Assembly (NCBI GenBank): GCA_016295615.1
Contig: JAEDKW010000010.1
Location: forward strand, 1-26,842
From: Oscillospiraceae bacterium
Lineage (GTDB): Bacteria > Bacillota > Clostridia > Oscillospirales > Oscillospiraceae
Direction of reading: 5' to 3'
Length of the DNA: 26,842 nt
Within the stretch, counting starts at the first letter, position 1, and each line of letters opens with the position of its first letter. Both the position numbers and the translations under genes were made by a program. The notes below the pieces were generated by a model. It searched no databases, had not been told where the DNA came from, and saw only the letters and a program-made list of their open reading frames with translations. Positions 1 through 7,312 of the stretch are shown in pieces.

Positions 1-473
1 TCCTCGCCTTTTTCCACCGCGCGGATCTCAACGGTGTATTTCATCTCCGGAGAAACCACGACCTCCACGCGATCGCCGGCCTTGTGTCCCAGGATCGCCT
101 TGCCGACGGGGGATTCCTTGCTGATGAGGCCCTTGAGCGCGTTCTGCCGCAGCGTGGTCACAAGGCGGATGCTCTGCTCCCTGCCCAGCTTTTCGTTGAA
201 AAGCGTGACCTTGCTGAAAAGTCCCACCGTGCCGTCCTTCTCCTTCACGTCAATGACCTTCGCGGTGGCGATCATACGCTCCAGATAGCGGATACGGCTC
301 TCGTTGCGGTTTTTCTCCTGCTTGGCGACTTTGTATTCGTAGTTTTCGCTCAGGTCGCCGAAGGCGCGGGCGGTCTGTACGTCCTCAATCAGCTTCGATC
401 GCAGCTCGATGCGGCGGTAATCCAGCTCGGCGCGCATCTTGTCAATATCGACCTGCGTCAGTTCGTCATACAT
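1..473 (-). CDS. greA: Transcription elongation factor GreA (3' end cut by window edge)
   Basis: GreA binds in the RNA polymerase secondary channel and stimulates cleavage of backtracked transcripts, which restarts stalled elongation. The minus-strand reading frame from ATG at 471-473 gives 157 residues with no stop before the edge. It begins MYDELTQVDIDKMRAELDYR, and the N-terminal coiled coil contains the conserved RAFGDLSENYEYKVAK segment with its acidic tip. The C-terminal FKBP-like domain contains VGKAILGHKAGDRVEV. GreA is usually about 157-160 aa, so only a residue or so and the stop are missing. The start is supported by GGAAG about 9 bases upstream. It lies downstream of, and co-directional with, the SHOCT gene. 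No promoter of its own was recognised. Confidence 0.95.
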   Translation of the reverse strand, partial: MYDELTQVDIDKMRAELDYRRIELRSKLIEDVQTARAFGDLSENYEYKVAKQEKNRNESRIRYLERMIATAKVIDVKEKDGTVGLFSKVTLFNEKLGREQSIRLVTTLRQNALKGLISKESPVGKAILGHKAGDRVEVVVSPEMKYTVEIRAVEKGE

Positions 474-509
474 GCTGCTGTCGCTTCCTTTTTTCCGTTT
501 CATTTTGCT

Positions 510-545
510 CGGCGTGCGGAGCGTTTTCCTGCGTGCTGCACGCCG
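510..545. repeat. Inverted repeat between the SHOCT gene and greA
   Basis: An 8-bp arm CGGCGTGC (510-517) and its exact reverse complement GCACGCCG (538-545) enclose a 20-base loop. It lies in the leader upstream of the greA start. There is no T-run beside it on either strand, so it is not a convincing terminator. It could shape the greA leader RNA or be fortuitous in GC-rich DNA. Confidence 0.4.
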
Positions 546-569
546 GGTCTCCTCCCCGCGGTTTCTTTC

Positions 570-650
570 TCACAGCCGGTCGAGAATGTCCTTTTTCTTT
601 TCCTGATATTCCTCCTCGGTGATAAGCCCGCGGTCGTTCATCGCACAGGG
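570..650 (-). pseudogene. Second SHOCT repeat stranded behind an in-frame TGA
   Basis: Continuing the SHOCT frame past the TGA at 651-653 gives PCAMNDRGLITEEEY and then QEKKKDILDRL before the stop at 570-572. GLITEEEYQEKKKDILDRL is a textbook SHOCT motif and aligns directly with the preceding GLISRDEYDCARKKYEE. No frameshift is needed, only the TGA. Possible readings are a recent nonsense mutation, UGA readthrough (the next base is C, a leaky context), a sequencing error, or reinitiation at the internal ATG giving a 23-aa peptide. The genetic code itself is standard: gyrA, gyrB and dnaN all end in TGA. Confidence 0.65.
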
Positions 651-1037
651 TCATTCCTCGTATTTTTTGCGCGCACAGTCATATTCGTCGCGGCTGATCA
701 GTCCTGCGGAGAGCATCGTGTCCAGCTCCTCGCGTTTCTTCTGTTTTTCCGTGCGTTCGCCCTGCTCCGCGCAGGTTTTTTCCTGCTCCGCGCTTTCCAC
801 GGCTTTCTTCGCCTCGACCTCCAGCGCCTTGAGATAGCGCACCGTGCCGACGGTAAAGATGCCGAAGCCAAGCCCGATCAGCAGCAGAATGACCGCGCTG
901 CCGCCCTTGCCGAGACCGCCGCCGATGCCCGAGGTGAGGTAGAGATAGAGCGCGACGCCCAGCAGCATCAAGACGATGCCGAGGCGCACCACCGCCTTCG
1001 GGGTCTTCGGACCGTTGCGTTGATATCGCGTTTTCAT
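651..1037 (-). CDS. Two-TM membrane protein with C-terminal SHOCT domain, apparently truncated
   Basis: A 128-aa protein of unknown function. Residues about 16-34 and 46-66 are hydrophobic and likely form a membrane hairpin. Residues 70-105 are charged and probably coiled coil. Residues 101-128 form a SHOCT-type helical motif ending in AGLISRDEYDCARKKYEE. SHOCT motifs are short C-terminal oligomerisation modules found on many bacterial membrane proteins. The start at 1035-1037 has an excellent AAAGGAGG ribosome binding site. The frame stops at TGA (651-653), yet the same frame continues for 26 codons to a second TGA at 570-572 and encodes another SHOCT repeat. The annotated protein may therefore be a nonsense-truncated or readthrough product. 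It lies between gyrA and greA on the same strand. Confidence 0.8.
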   Translation of the reverse strand: MKTRYQRNGPKTPKAVVRLGIVLMLLGVALYLYLTSGIGGGLGKGGSAVILLLIGLGFGIFTVGTVRYLKALEVEAKKAVESAEQEKTCAEQGERTEKQKKREELDTMLSAGLISRDEYDCARKKYEE

Positions 1038-1085
1038 CGGGATCCTCCTTTGTGCGCTCTCTTTCTCTTGTCCGCTGAGGGCAGC

Positions 1086-1128
1086 AAAAAATATCAGCGC
1101 AGGCTGCGCGGAAGGATTTCCGCGCAGC
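1086..1128 (-). terminator. Probable gyrA terminator hairpin
   Basis: An 11-bp perfect stem (1103-1113 with 1118-1128) closes a 4-base loop about 22 bases past the gyrA stop. On the minus strand a run of six T (1086-1091) follows 11 bases later. A shorter competing hairpin (1097-1101 with 1105-1109, loop GGC) sits nearer the T-run and shares an arm. The geometry is not canonical, so termination strength is uncertain. Confidence 0.5.
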
Positions 1129-1149
1129 GTTTGCTTTGCTCAGCGCGTT

Positions 1150-3657
1150 TCAGTCCTGAAATGAGCCGTCCGGTGTGTCGGCGCCGTCCTTTTCCGCGCG
1201 GGCGATGGAGATGACCTTCACGCCCTCGTCAAGCCGCATCACGCGCACACCCTGCGCGCTGCGTCCGTAGACGTTGATATCGGAGACCGCCATGCGGATG
1301 ATGATGCCGTCGTCGGAAACGAGCATCACATCCTCATCGCCATCCACCACCTTCACGGCAACGACCTTGCCGGTCTTTTCCGTGACGGAATAGCCCTTCA
1401 TGCCGAAGCCGCCGCGCTTTTGCACCTCCGAGCCCCGGAGGAATTCCTCGACGGCGGTACGCTTGCCGTATCCGTTTTCGGTGATGGAAAGCAGCGTTTT
1501 GCCTGCGTGGGCGCGAGCCGCGCCCACAACATAGTCGCCCTCGCGCAGCTTGATGCCGCGCACGCCGACCGCGTCACGACCCATGCAGCGGACGTCGTTC
1601 TCGTCAAAGCAGATCGCCATGCCGTCGTGCGTGGCGAGGATGATGTTCTGCCTGCCGTCTGTCAGACGCACCTCGATCAGCTCGTCGCCGTCCTCCAGCG
1701 TGAGCGCGCGGATGCCCGCCTTGCGCGCGGTATTGAGCGCCGTGAGCGGCACGCGCTTGACGGTCCCGCTGCGCGTAATGAACATGAGAAACGCAGTTTC
1801 GTCCTCAAGGCTCCTGACCGCAATGCCGGCGGTCACGCGCTCGCCCTCCTCCAGCGGCAGGACGTTGACGATATTGGTCCCCCTGGCGGAACGCCCCGCC
1901 TCGGGAATGAGATAGCCTTTTTTGCGGTGTACGCGTCCGCGATTCGTAAAGTAGAGGATGTAATCATGCGTGGACGCGGTGAAAAGACCCTCGACATAGT
2001 CCTCCTCACGGGTGGACATGCCGCGCACGCCGCGCCCGCCGCGCTTCTGCGCGCTGTACTCGTCGGCAGGGGTGCGCTTGATATAGCCGTTGTGGGAGAG
2101 CGTGAAAACACACTGCTCCTCTTCGATGAGATCCTCCACGTCGATCTCGTCCTCGACCTCCTGGATCTCGGTCTTGCGCCCGTCGCCGAACCTGTCGCGG
2201 ATCTCCAGAAGCTCGTCCTTGAGCACCTGCTTCAAAAGCGCTTCGTCGTTCAAAAGCTTGTTGTAGTAGGCGATCTTCTGCTCCAGCTCGTCATACTCCG
2301 CCTGCAGCTTTTCGCGGTCGAGTCCCTGCAGGGCCTTGAGGCGCATGTCCAAAATCGCCTGTGCCTGCACCTCGTCCAGCCCGAAGCGCGCCATCAAGCG
2401 CTCCTTCGCGTCGTCGTAGGCTTCGCGGATCGTCTTGATGACCTCGTCGATATGATCCTGCGCGATGAGCAGTCCTTCAAGCAGATGGGCGCGCTCCTGC
2501 GCTTTGCGCAGGTCAAAGCGCGTGCGGCGCAAAATCAGGTCTTCCTGGAAAGCGAGATATTCGTCGATCATGTGCCGCAGCGACAAAATCTTCGGCTGCT
2601 TCTGGTTATCGACCAGCGCGAGCATGTTGATGGCAAAGCTCGTCTGCAGAGAAGTCTGCGCAAACAGGCGGTTCAAAACGACCTGGGGATTGGCGTCGTG
2701 CTTGACCTCGATGACGATGCGCATGCCGGTGCGGTCGGATTCATCGCGGATGTCGCTGATGCCCTCCAGGCGCTTTTCGTTGACCTGATCCGCCATATTC
2801 TTGATGAGCATGCGCTTGTTGACCTGATAAGGAAGCTCGGTGACGATAATGCGCACGCGGTCGCGTCCGAATTCTTCAAATTCGGTGCGCGCGCGCAGAA
2901 TGATCTTGCCGCGCCCGGTCGCGTAGGCGGCGCGAATGCCGCTTCTGCCCATGATGATGCCCCTGGTCGGGAAATCGGGACCGGTCACATGCTGCATGAG
3001 GTCGTAAAGCGTGGCTTCGGGATTGTCCAGCACGCAGACGCAGGCGTTGATGACCTCGGTGAGGTTGTGCGGCGGGATATTCGTCGCCATACCGACGGCG
3101 ATACCGCTTGAGCCGTTCACCAGAAGATTCGGGAAACGGGACGGCAGCACGCGCGGCTCTTTGCGGCTTTCATCGAAGTTGGGATCCCAGTCGATCGTGT
3201 CCTTGTCGATGTCGCGCAGCATTTCATTGGCGATTTTGGACAGCCTCGCCTCAGTGTAACGGTAGGCTGCGGGGGGATCGCCGTCGATCGAGCCGAAGTT
3301 GCCGTGCCCGTCGACGAGCATATAGCGCATGGAAAAGTCCTGCGCCAGACGCACCATCGCGTCGTAAACGGAGGCGTCGCCGTGCGGATGATAGCGGCCG
3401 AGCACGTCGCCGACGCAGGTGGCGGACTTTTTGAACGGCTTATCGCTCGTCAGTCCGTCCTCATACATCGCGTAGAGGATCCGGCGGTGGACGGGCTTCA
3501 ACCCGTCGCGCACGTCGGGCAGCGCGCGTCCGACGATGACGGACATGGCGTACTCGATATAGGAGGACTTCATCTCGTGGACGAGCTCGCTCCGGACGAT
3601 CTTCTGGTCGGGGAAGCGGATATCCTCGGGCTTATAATCTACGTTTCTGTGTGCCAT
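1150..3657 (-). CDS. gyrA: DNA gyrase subunit A
   Basis: Breakage-reunion subunit of DNA gyrase, which introduces negative supercoils in an A2B2 complex with GyrB. This 835-aa product starts at ATG 3655-3657 behind a perfect AAGGAGG; the frame is open further upstream but without a better signal. The winged-helix region holds GDVLGRYHPHGDASVYDAMV (residues 83-102), and the catalytic Tyr is Y134 in YRYTEARL. The C-terminal pinwheel contains the GyrA-box QKRGGRG that marks gyrase rather than topoisomerase IV, plus a weaker QKRGGFG later. The position equivalent to E. coli Ser83 is Ala95, with Ser96 next and Asp99 retained. The ribosome binding site sits in the 19-bp gap behind gyrB, so the two are co-transcribed. 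Confidence 0.98.
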   Translation of the reverse strand: MAHRNVDYKPEDIRFPDQKIVRSELVHEMKSSYIEYAMSVIVGRALPDVRDGLKPVHRRILYAMYEDGLTSDKPFKKSATCVGDVLGRYHPHGDASVYDAMVRLAQDFSMRYMLVDGHGNFGSIDGDPPAAYRYTEARLSKIANEMLRDIDKDTIDWDPNFDESRKEPRVLPSRFPNLLVNGSSGIAVGMATNIPPHNLTEVINACVCVLDNPEATLYDLMQHVTGPDFPTRGIIMGRSGIRAAYATGRGKIILRARTEFEEFGRDRVRIIVTELPYQVNKRMLIKNMADQVNEKRLEGISDIRDESDRTGMRIVIEVKHDANPQVVLNRLFAQTSLQTSFAINMLALVDNQKQPKILSLRHMIDEYLAFQEDLILRRTRFDLRKAQERAHLLEGLLIAQDHIDEVIKTIREAYDDAKERLMARFGLDEVQAQAILDMRLKALQGLDREKLQAEYDELEQKIAYYNKLLNDEALLKQVLKDELLEIRDRFGDGRKTEIQEVEDEIDVEDLIEEEQCVFTLSHNGYIKRTPADEYSAQKRGGRGVRGMSTREEDYVEGLFTASTHDYILYFTNRGRVHRKKGYLIPEAGRSARGTNIVNVLPLEEGERVTAGIAVRSLEDETAFLMFITRSGTVKRVPLTALNTARKAGIRALTLEDGDELIEVRLTDGRQNIILATHDGMAICFDENDVRCMGRDAVGVRGIKLREGDYVVGAARAHAGKTLLSITENGYGKRTAVEEFLRGSEVQKRGGFGMKGYSVTEKTGKVVAVKVVDGDEDVMLVSDDGIIIRMAVSDINVYGRSAQGVRVMRLDEGVKVISIARAEKDGADTPDGSFQD

Positions 3658-3676
3658 TTCGATGAAACCTCCTTTC

Positions 3677-5635
3677 TCAGAAGTCAAGATTGACGGCGTA
3701 CTGCGCGTTGCGCTCAATGAATTCCTTGCGCGGCTCGACCTTTTCGCCCATGAGGATGGTGAAGGTCTCGTCCGCCTCTATCGCATCTTCGAGCGTGATC
3801 TGCTTCAAGGTGCGCTTTTCGGGGTCCATGGTCGTTTCCCACAGCTCGTGCGGGTTCATTTCACCAAGACCCTTGAAGCGGTTGATGTCGATCTTCGCGT
3901 TGGGATTGTCGCCGCGCATCTCGGCGCTGACGCGGTCGCGCTCCTCGTCGGAAAAGGCGACGCGGGTCGTCTTGCCGCGGGTCAGCTTATAAAGCGGCGG
4001 AACCGCGGCGTACACATAGCCGTTGTCTATGAGCGGGCGCATATAGCGGAAGAAGAAGGTCAGAAGCAGCGTGCGGATATGGCTGCCGTCCACATCCGCA
4101 TCCGCCATGATGATGACCTTGTGATAGCGGAGCTTGTTCACGTCAAACTCCTCGCCCAGTCCCGCGCCGAGCGCGATGATGACCGGCTGAAGCTTGTCGT
4201 TGCCGTAAATTTTGTCGGCGCGGACCTTTTCCACGTTGAGCATCTTGCCCCAAAGCGGCAGGATCGCCTGGAAGCGCGAGTCGCGTCCCTGCGTGGCGCT
4301 GCCGCCCGCGCTGTCGCCCTCAACGATATAGATCTCGGTCAGTTCCGGGTTGTTTTCGTTGCAGTCGCGCAGCTTATCCGGCATCGCGGCGCCGCCGAGC
4401 GCGCTCTTGCGGCGGATGGATTCGCGCGCCTTGCGCGCAGCCTCGCGCGCGCGGTTGGCGGTCATCGCCTTGTCCAGAATGGTGCGCGCGACCGCGGGAT
4501 TTTCCTCAAGGAACTGCGTGAGCTTATCGGAAACGATGCTGTCGACCAGCGTGCGCATTTCGGAGTTGCCGAGCTTCGCCTTGGTCTGCCCTTCAAACTG
4601 CGCGTTGGTGAGCTTGACGGAGATCACGCAGGTCAGTCCCTCGCGGCAGTCCTCGCCGGAGACCTTGTCGTCATTTTTGATGATGCCGTTTTTGACGCCG
4701 TAGTTGTTCAGCACGCGCGTGAGCGCGGATTTGAAGCCGGTCTCGTGCATGCCGCCTTCCGGCGTGTGGACGTTATTGGCAAAAGAAAGAATGTTTTCCT
4801 GATAGCTGTCGTCATACTGCAGCGCGATCTCCGCGTAGGAATCGCCGCGGCTGCCGTTCATATAGATGACTTTTTCATGCAGCGCCGTCTTGGATTTGTT
4901 GAGCCAGGTGACAAATTCCCGGATCCCGCCGGCATAGCACATGGAGTCGCGGCGCTCCTGCTCCGGCTTTTCCTCGCTCTTTCGGCGCGCATCCTCAATG
5001 TTGATGCGCAGTCCCGCGTTCAAAAACGCCTCCTCGCGCATGCGGGTATGGAGAATGTCGTAGGAGTATTCCAGCTCCTCGAACATTTCCGGGTCCGGCT
5101 TGAAGGTGACGCAGGTACCGGTGCGCTCCGTCGTGCCGACGATCCGCATTTCCTGCGTGATATGACCGCGCGAGAATTTCATCTCGTAGACCCTGCCGTC
5201 CTTGTGCACCTGGACCTCAAGCCATTCGGAAAGCGCGTTGACGACGCTCGCGCCGACGCCGTGCAGACCGCCGGAGACCTTGTAGCCCCCGCCGCCGAAC
5301 TTGCCGCCGGCGTGCAGGACGGAGAAAACGACCTCAAGCGCAGGCCGTCCGGTCTGCGCCTGAATATCGACGGGAATGCCGCGCCCGTTATCCACAACGG
5401 TGATGGTGTTGCCCTCGTTGATCGTCACGCTGATCTCCGTGCAGTAGCCGGCAAGCGCCTCGTCGATGGAGTTGTCCACGATCTCGTAGACGAGGTGATG
5501 CAGACCCGACGCGCTGGTCGAGCCGATATACATGCCCGGACGCTTGCGCACGGCTTCCAAACCCTCGAGAACCTGAATCTCCGAGGCGTTGTATTCTTCC
5601 GTTACGGTGGTGATCATGTTCTGTTCTTCTTGCAT
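3677..5635 (-). CDS. gyrB: DNA gyrase subunit B
   Basis: ATPase subunit of DNA gyrase. The 652-aa protein starts at ATG 5633-5635 with AGGAG seven bases upstream. The GHKL ATPase domain has catalytic Glu51 in YEIVDNSIDEA, the DNGRGIP motif and the GGLHGVGAS lid glycines. The TOPRIM domain has EGDSAGGSA (439-447) and DADVDG (Asp512, Asp514, Asp516) for Mg2+ binding. It ends in the usual short tail PRKEFIERNAQYAVNLDF. Two positions in the quinolone-binding region are unusual compared with E. coli: Thr448 replaces Lys433 and Trp462 replaces Lys447, in LPLWGKMLNVEK. Trp may be a lineage trait. It is co-directional with gyrA (19-bp gap) and follows remB by 60 bp. Confidence 0.98.
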   Translation of the reverse strand: MQEEQNMITTVTEEYNASEIQVLEGLEAVRKRPGMYIGSTSASGLHHLVYEIVDNSIDEALAGYCTEISVTINEGNTITVVDNGRGIPVDIQAQTGRPALEVVFSVLHAGGKFGGGGYKVSGGLHGVGASVVNALSEWLEVQVHKDGRVYEMKFSRGHITQEMRIVGTTERTGTCVTFKPDPEMFEELEYSYDILHTRMREEAFLNAGLRINIEDARRKSEEKPEQERRDSMCYAGGIREFVTWLNKSKTALHEKVIYMNGSRGDSYAEIALQYDDSYQENILSFANNVHTPEGGMHETGFKSALTRVLNNYGVKNGIIKNDDKVSGEDCREGLTCVISVKLTNAQFEGQTKAKLGNSEMRTLVDSIVSDKLTQFLEENPAVARTILDKAMTANRAREAARKARESIRRKSALGGAAMPDKLRDCNENNPELTEIYIVEGDSAGGSATQGRDSRFQAILPLWGKMLNVEKVRADKIYGNDKLQPVIIALGAGLGEEFDVNKLRYHKVIIMADADVDGSHIRTLLLTFFFRYMRPLIDNGYVYAAVPPLYKLTRGKTTRVAFSDEERDRVSAEMRGDNPNAKIDINRFKGLGEMNPHELWETTMDPEKRTLKQITLEDAIEADETFTILMGEKVEPRKEFIERNAQYAVNLDF

Positions 5636-5695
5636 TGGTGTTCTCCTGTTCCTAAGGCTTTTCGCAAATAAACGGGAAGGTCGCCGGCGGCTCCT

Positions 5696-5971
5696 TCAGA
5701 AGCGGAACGGCGAAGCTTCGCCGTTCCCGGCTCTTCCCTGCAAGGTGCGCGAATTGAGCTGCGATAGATAGACGATCTGGTCGTGATAGGGATGGTCGCA
5801 GACGAGAAACGATTTCGGAATGTCCTCGCAGGCATCGATCACGACGCTGTCCTGCTCCGCCTTTTTCAAATACGCGGCGGTGATCTTCGACTGCGATGTA
5901 ATTTCCAGATCAAAAATGCCGATGATGCGCCTTTCCATCAGCATGACATTGTTGCCGATATGAAGATACAT
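5696..5971 (-). CDS. remB: RemB-type extracellular matrix regulator (DUF370 / YaaB family)
   Basis: A 91-aa protein starting MYLHIGNNVMLMERRIIGIF, which closely matches the start of Bacillus RemB (YaaB), including the GIFD motif; PKSFLV and the later LNSRTLQ also correspond. RemA/RemB proteins are small DNA-binding factors linked to matrix gene control in Bacillus. Whether that role holds here is inference. It occupies its conserved place between recF (3-bp gap after the recF TAA) and gyrB. The last residues GNGEASPFRF are encoded by a 24-bp perfect palindrome and have no counterpart in the Bacillus protein, so the native C-terminus seems to have been replaced or extended. Confidence 0.88.
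   Translation of the reverse strand: MYLHIGNNVMLMERRIIGIFDLEITSQSKITAAYLKKAEQDSVVIDACEDIPKSFLVCDHPYHDQIVYLSQLNSRTLQGRAGNGEASPFRF
5704..5727. repeat. 24-bp perfect palindrome at the 3' end of remB
   Basis: The 12-base arm GGAACGGCGAAG (5704-5715) is followed without spacer by its exact reverse complement (5716-5727), with a HindIII-type AAGCTT at the centre. It is wholly inside the remB frame, ending six codon bases before the stop. No T-run flanks it, so it is not a standard terminator. It resembles a dispersed palindromic repeat unit that has inserted at a gene end. Confidence 0.85.
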
Positions 5972-5974
5972 TTT

Positions 5975-7078
5975 TTATCTGACGCTCCCTTCCGAAACGT
6001 GCAGCACCTTGCCGCCGAGGAGCGTACCAAGCCGGTCCTCCTCGCAGCAGGTGATGAAGACCTGACCGCCGGAAATGCGGTTCAAAACATATTCCTGCCG
6101 TCTGGGGTCCAGCTCGGATAGCACATCGTCGAGCAGCAAAAGCGGCGCTTCGCCGGTGAGCTCCTTGAAAATATCGCGTTCGGCAAGCTTGAAAGCAAGC
6201 GCCGCGGTGCGCGTTTGTCCCTGCGAGGAAAAGGCGCGCGCGGCAACGCCGCCGATACAAACGGAAATATCGTCCTTATGCGGTCCCGAAAGACACATCC
6301 GCGCCATCCGCTCTGCGCGGTCATGTTCTGCCTGATGCTGCTGCAGCTGGGAATAAACGGTGTCGGGCGGGGCAAAGGGATCCGTCACGGTCCTGACCGT
6401 TTCGTAGCTGAGCGAGAGCTCCTCCCGTCCGCCGGAGCATTCCCGGTGCGCGATAAGCGCGTATTCCTTCAGCCGCTCGCAAAAGCGCGCGCGGTAATAG
6501 ATCAGCACCGCGCCGGAGCGCGCCATCCGCTCGTTGAATTCCGGCAGCGTGTCGAGAAGTCCGGGATACTCCTCGCTGTCGCGCAGAATGCGCGTTTTGT
6601 GCTCGTAGGCACGGGTATACTCCGAAAGCGCGGCTTCATAGCGCGGACGGAGCTGGCAAAGCGCCCGGTCCATAAACCGCCGTCTTGCCGCCGCTCCGTC
6701 GCGGATGAGGAGCAGATCCTCCGGACAGAAAAAAACCGTGCCCAATACGGCGGACAAGTCGCTTGCGCGTTTGGCGCTTACCTGATTGATGCTCATTTTG
6801 CGCCGCTTGCCGGCAGAAAGAAAAATCTCCACAAGAAAGCTGCGGTTTCGCGAGAAAATCTCCCCGCGCAGCGCGCACTCGCTGCGTCCGAAGGAGATCA
6901 GCTCGCTGTCCTTTCTGGCGCGGGCGGACCTGCCGCAGGAAAGATAGCCGATCGCCTCGAGAAGATTGGTCTTGCCCTGCGCGTTCTCACCGACGATGAC
7001 ATTGCAGTCCGGCGCAAAGGCGATCTCCTGTTCGCTGTAATTGCGGAAATTCTGCAGCGAAAGCTTATTGATCTGCAT
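5975..7078 (-). CDS. recF: DNA replication/repair protein RecF
   Basis: SMC-like ATPase that works with RecO and RecR to load RecA at gaps and restart blocked forks. The 367-aa length is typical. Walker A is GENAQGKT (residues 30-37). The ABC signature region is FSSQGQTRTAALAFKLAE, and Walker B with the D-loop is LLLLDDVLSELDPRRQEYV near residue 320. The N-terminus MQINKLSLQNFRNY is diagnostic. The start overlaps the end of yaaA by 14 bases, which suggests translational coupling, and remB begins 3 bp after its TAA. This is the conserved dnaA-dnaN-yaaA-recF order. Confidence 0.97.
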   Translation of the reverse strand: MQINKLSLQNFRNYSEQEIAFAPDCNVIVGENAQGKTNLLEAIGYLSCGRSARARKDSELISFGRSECALRGEIFSRNRSFLVEIFLSAGKRRKMSINQVSAKRASDLSAVLGTVFFCPEDLLLIRDGAAARRRFMDRALCQLRPRYEAALSEYTRAYEHKTRILRDSEEYPGLLDTLPEFNERMARSGAVLIYYRARFCERLKEYALIAHRECSGGREELSLSYETVRTVTDPFAPPDTVYSQLQQHQAEHDRAERMARMCLSGPHKDDISVCIGGVAARAFSSQGQTRTAALAFKLAERDIFKELTGEAPLLLLDDVLSELDPRRQEYVLNRISGGQVFITCCEEDRLGTLLGGKVLHVSEGSVR

Positions 7079-7283
7079 AGCTTACCGTCAGGTCCTGGCC
7101 GTTGTATGTCACAACGTCGCCCGGACGAATCTTTTTGCCGCGCTGCGTGCACCTCTCGCCGTTGACGCAGACCTCTTCCCCGGCGATCACGATTTTGGCT
7201 TCGCCGCCGGTGGAAACGAGGGAGGCAAACTTCAAAAGATCCTGAAGCTTGATAAATTCCGTTGTGATCTCGATCGTTTTCAT
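7065..7283 (-). CDS. yaaA: S4-domain RNA-binding protein YaaA/RlbA
   Basis: A 72-aa protein with a single S4 RNA-binding fold: FIKLQDLLKFASLVSTGGEA followed by VCVNGERCTQRGKKIRPGD. The family always sits between dnaN and recF in Firmicutes and is implicated in large ribosomal subunit biogenesis. The chosen ATG (7281-7283) has GGAG seven bases upstream. The open frame extends 11 codons further but would remove that spacing. The gap to dnaN is 29 bp and the 3' end overlaps recF by 14 bases. Confidence 0.93.
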   Translation of the reverse strand: MKTIEITTEFIKLQDLLKFASLVSTGGEAKIVIAGEEVCVNGERCTQRGKKIRPGDVVTYNGQDLTVSYADQ

Positions 7284-7312
7284 AAAAATACTCCAAACCG
7301 GTTTCTTTGCTC

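Noticed and set aside
84..1214. Plus-strand open frame of about 376 codons over greA, the SHOCT gene and the gyrA end
   Set aside because: It crosses three well-supported minus-strand genes and a terminator hairpin and matches no family.
3658..3717. Upstream extension of GyrA by 20 codons
   Set aside because: The extension overlaps gyrB coding and the perfect AAGGAGG lies inside it, pointing to the internal ATG at 3655-3657.
3662..5671. Plus-strand open frame of about 669 codons
   Set aside because: Antisense of gyrB. The translated residues are repetitive hydrophobic/Arg/Asp-rich text typical of a GC-rich shadow, with no ribosome binding site or domain.
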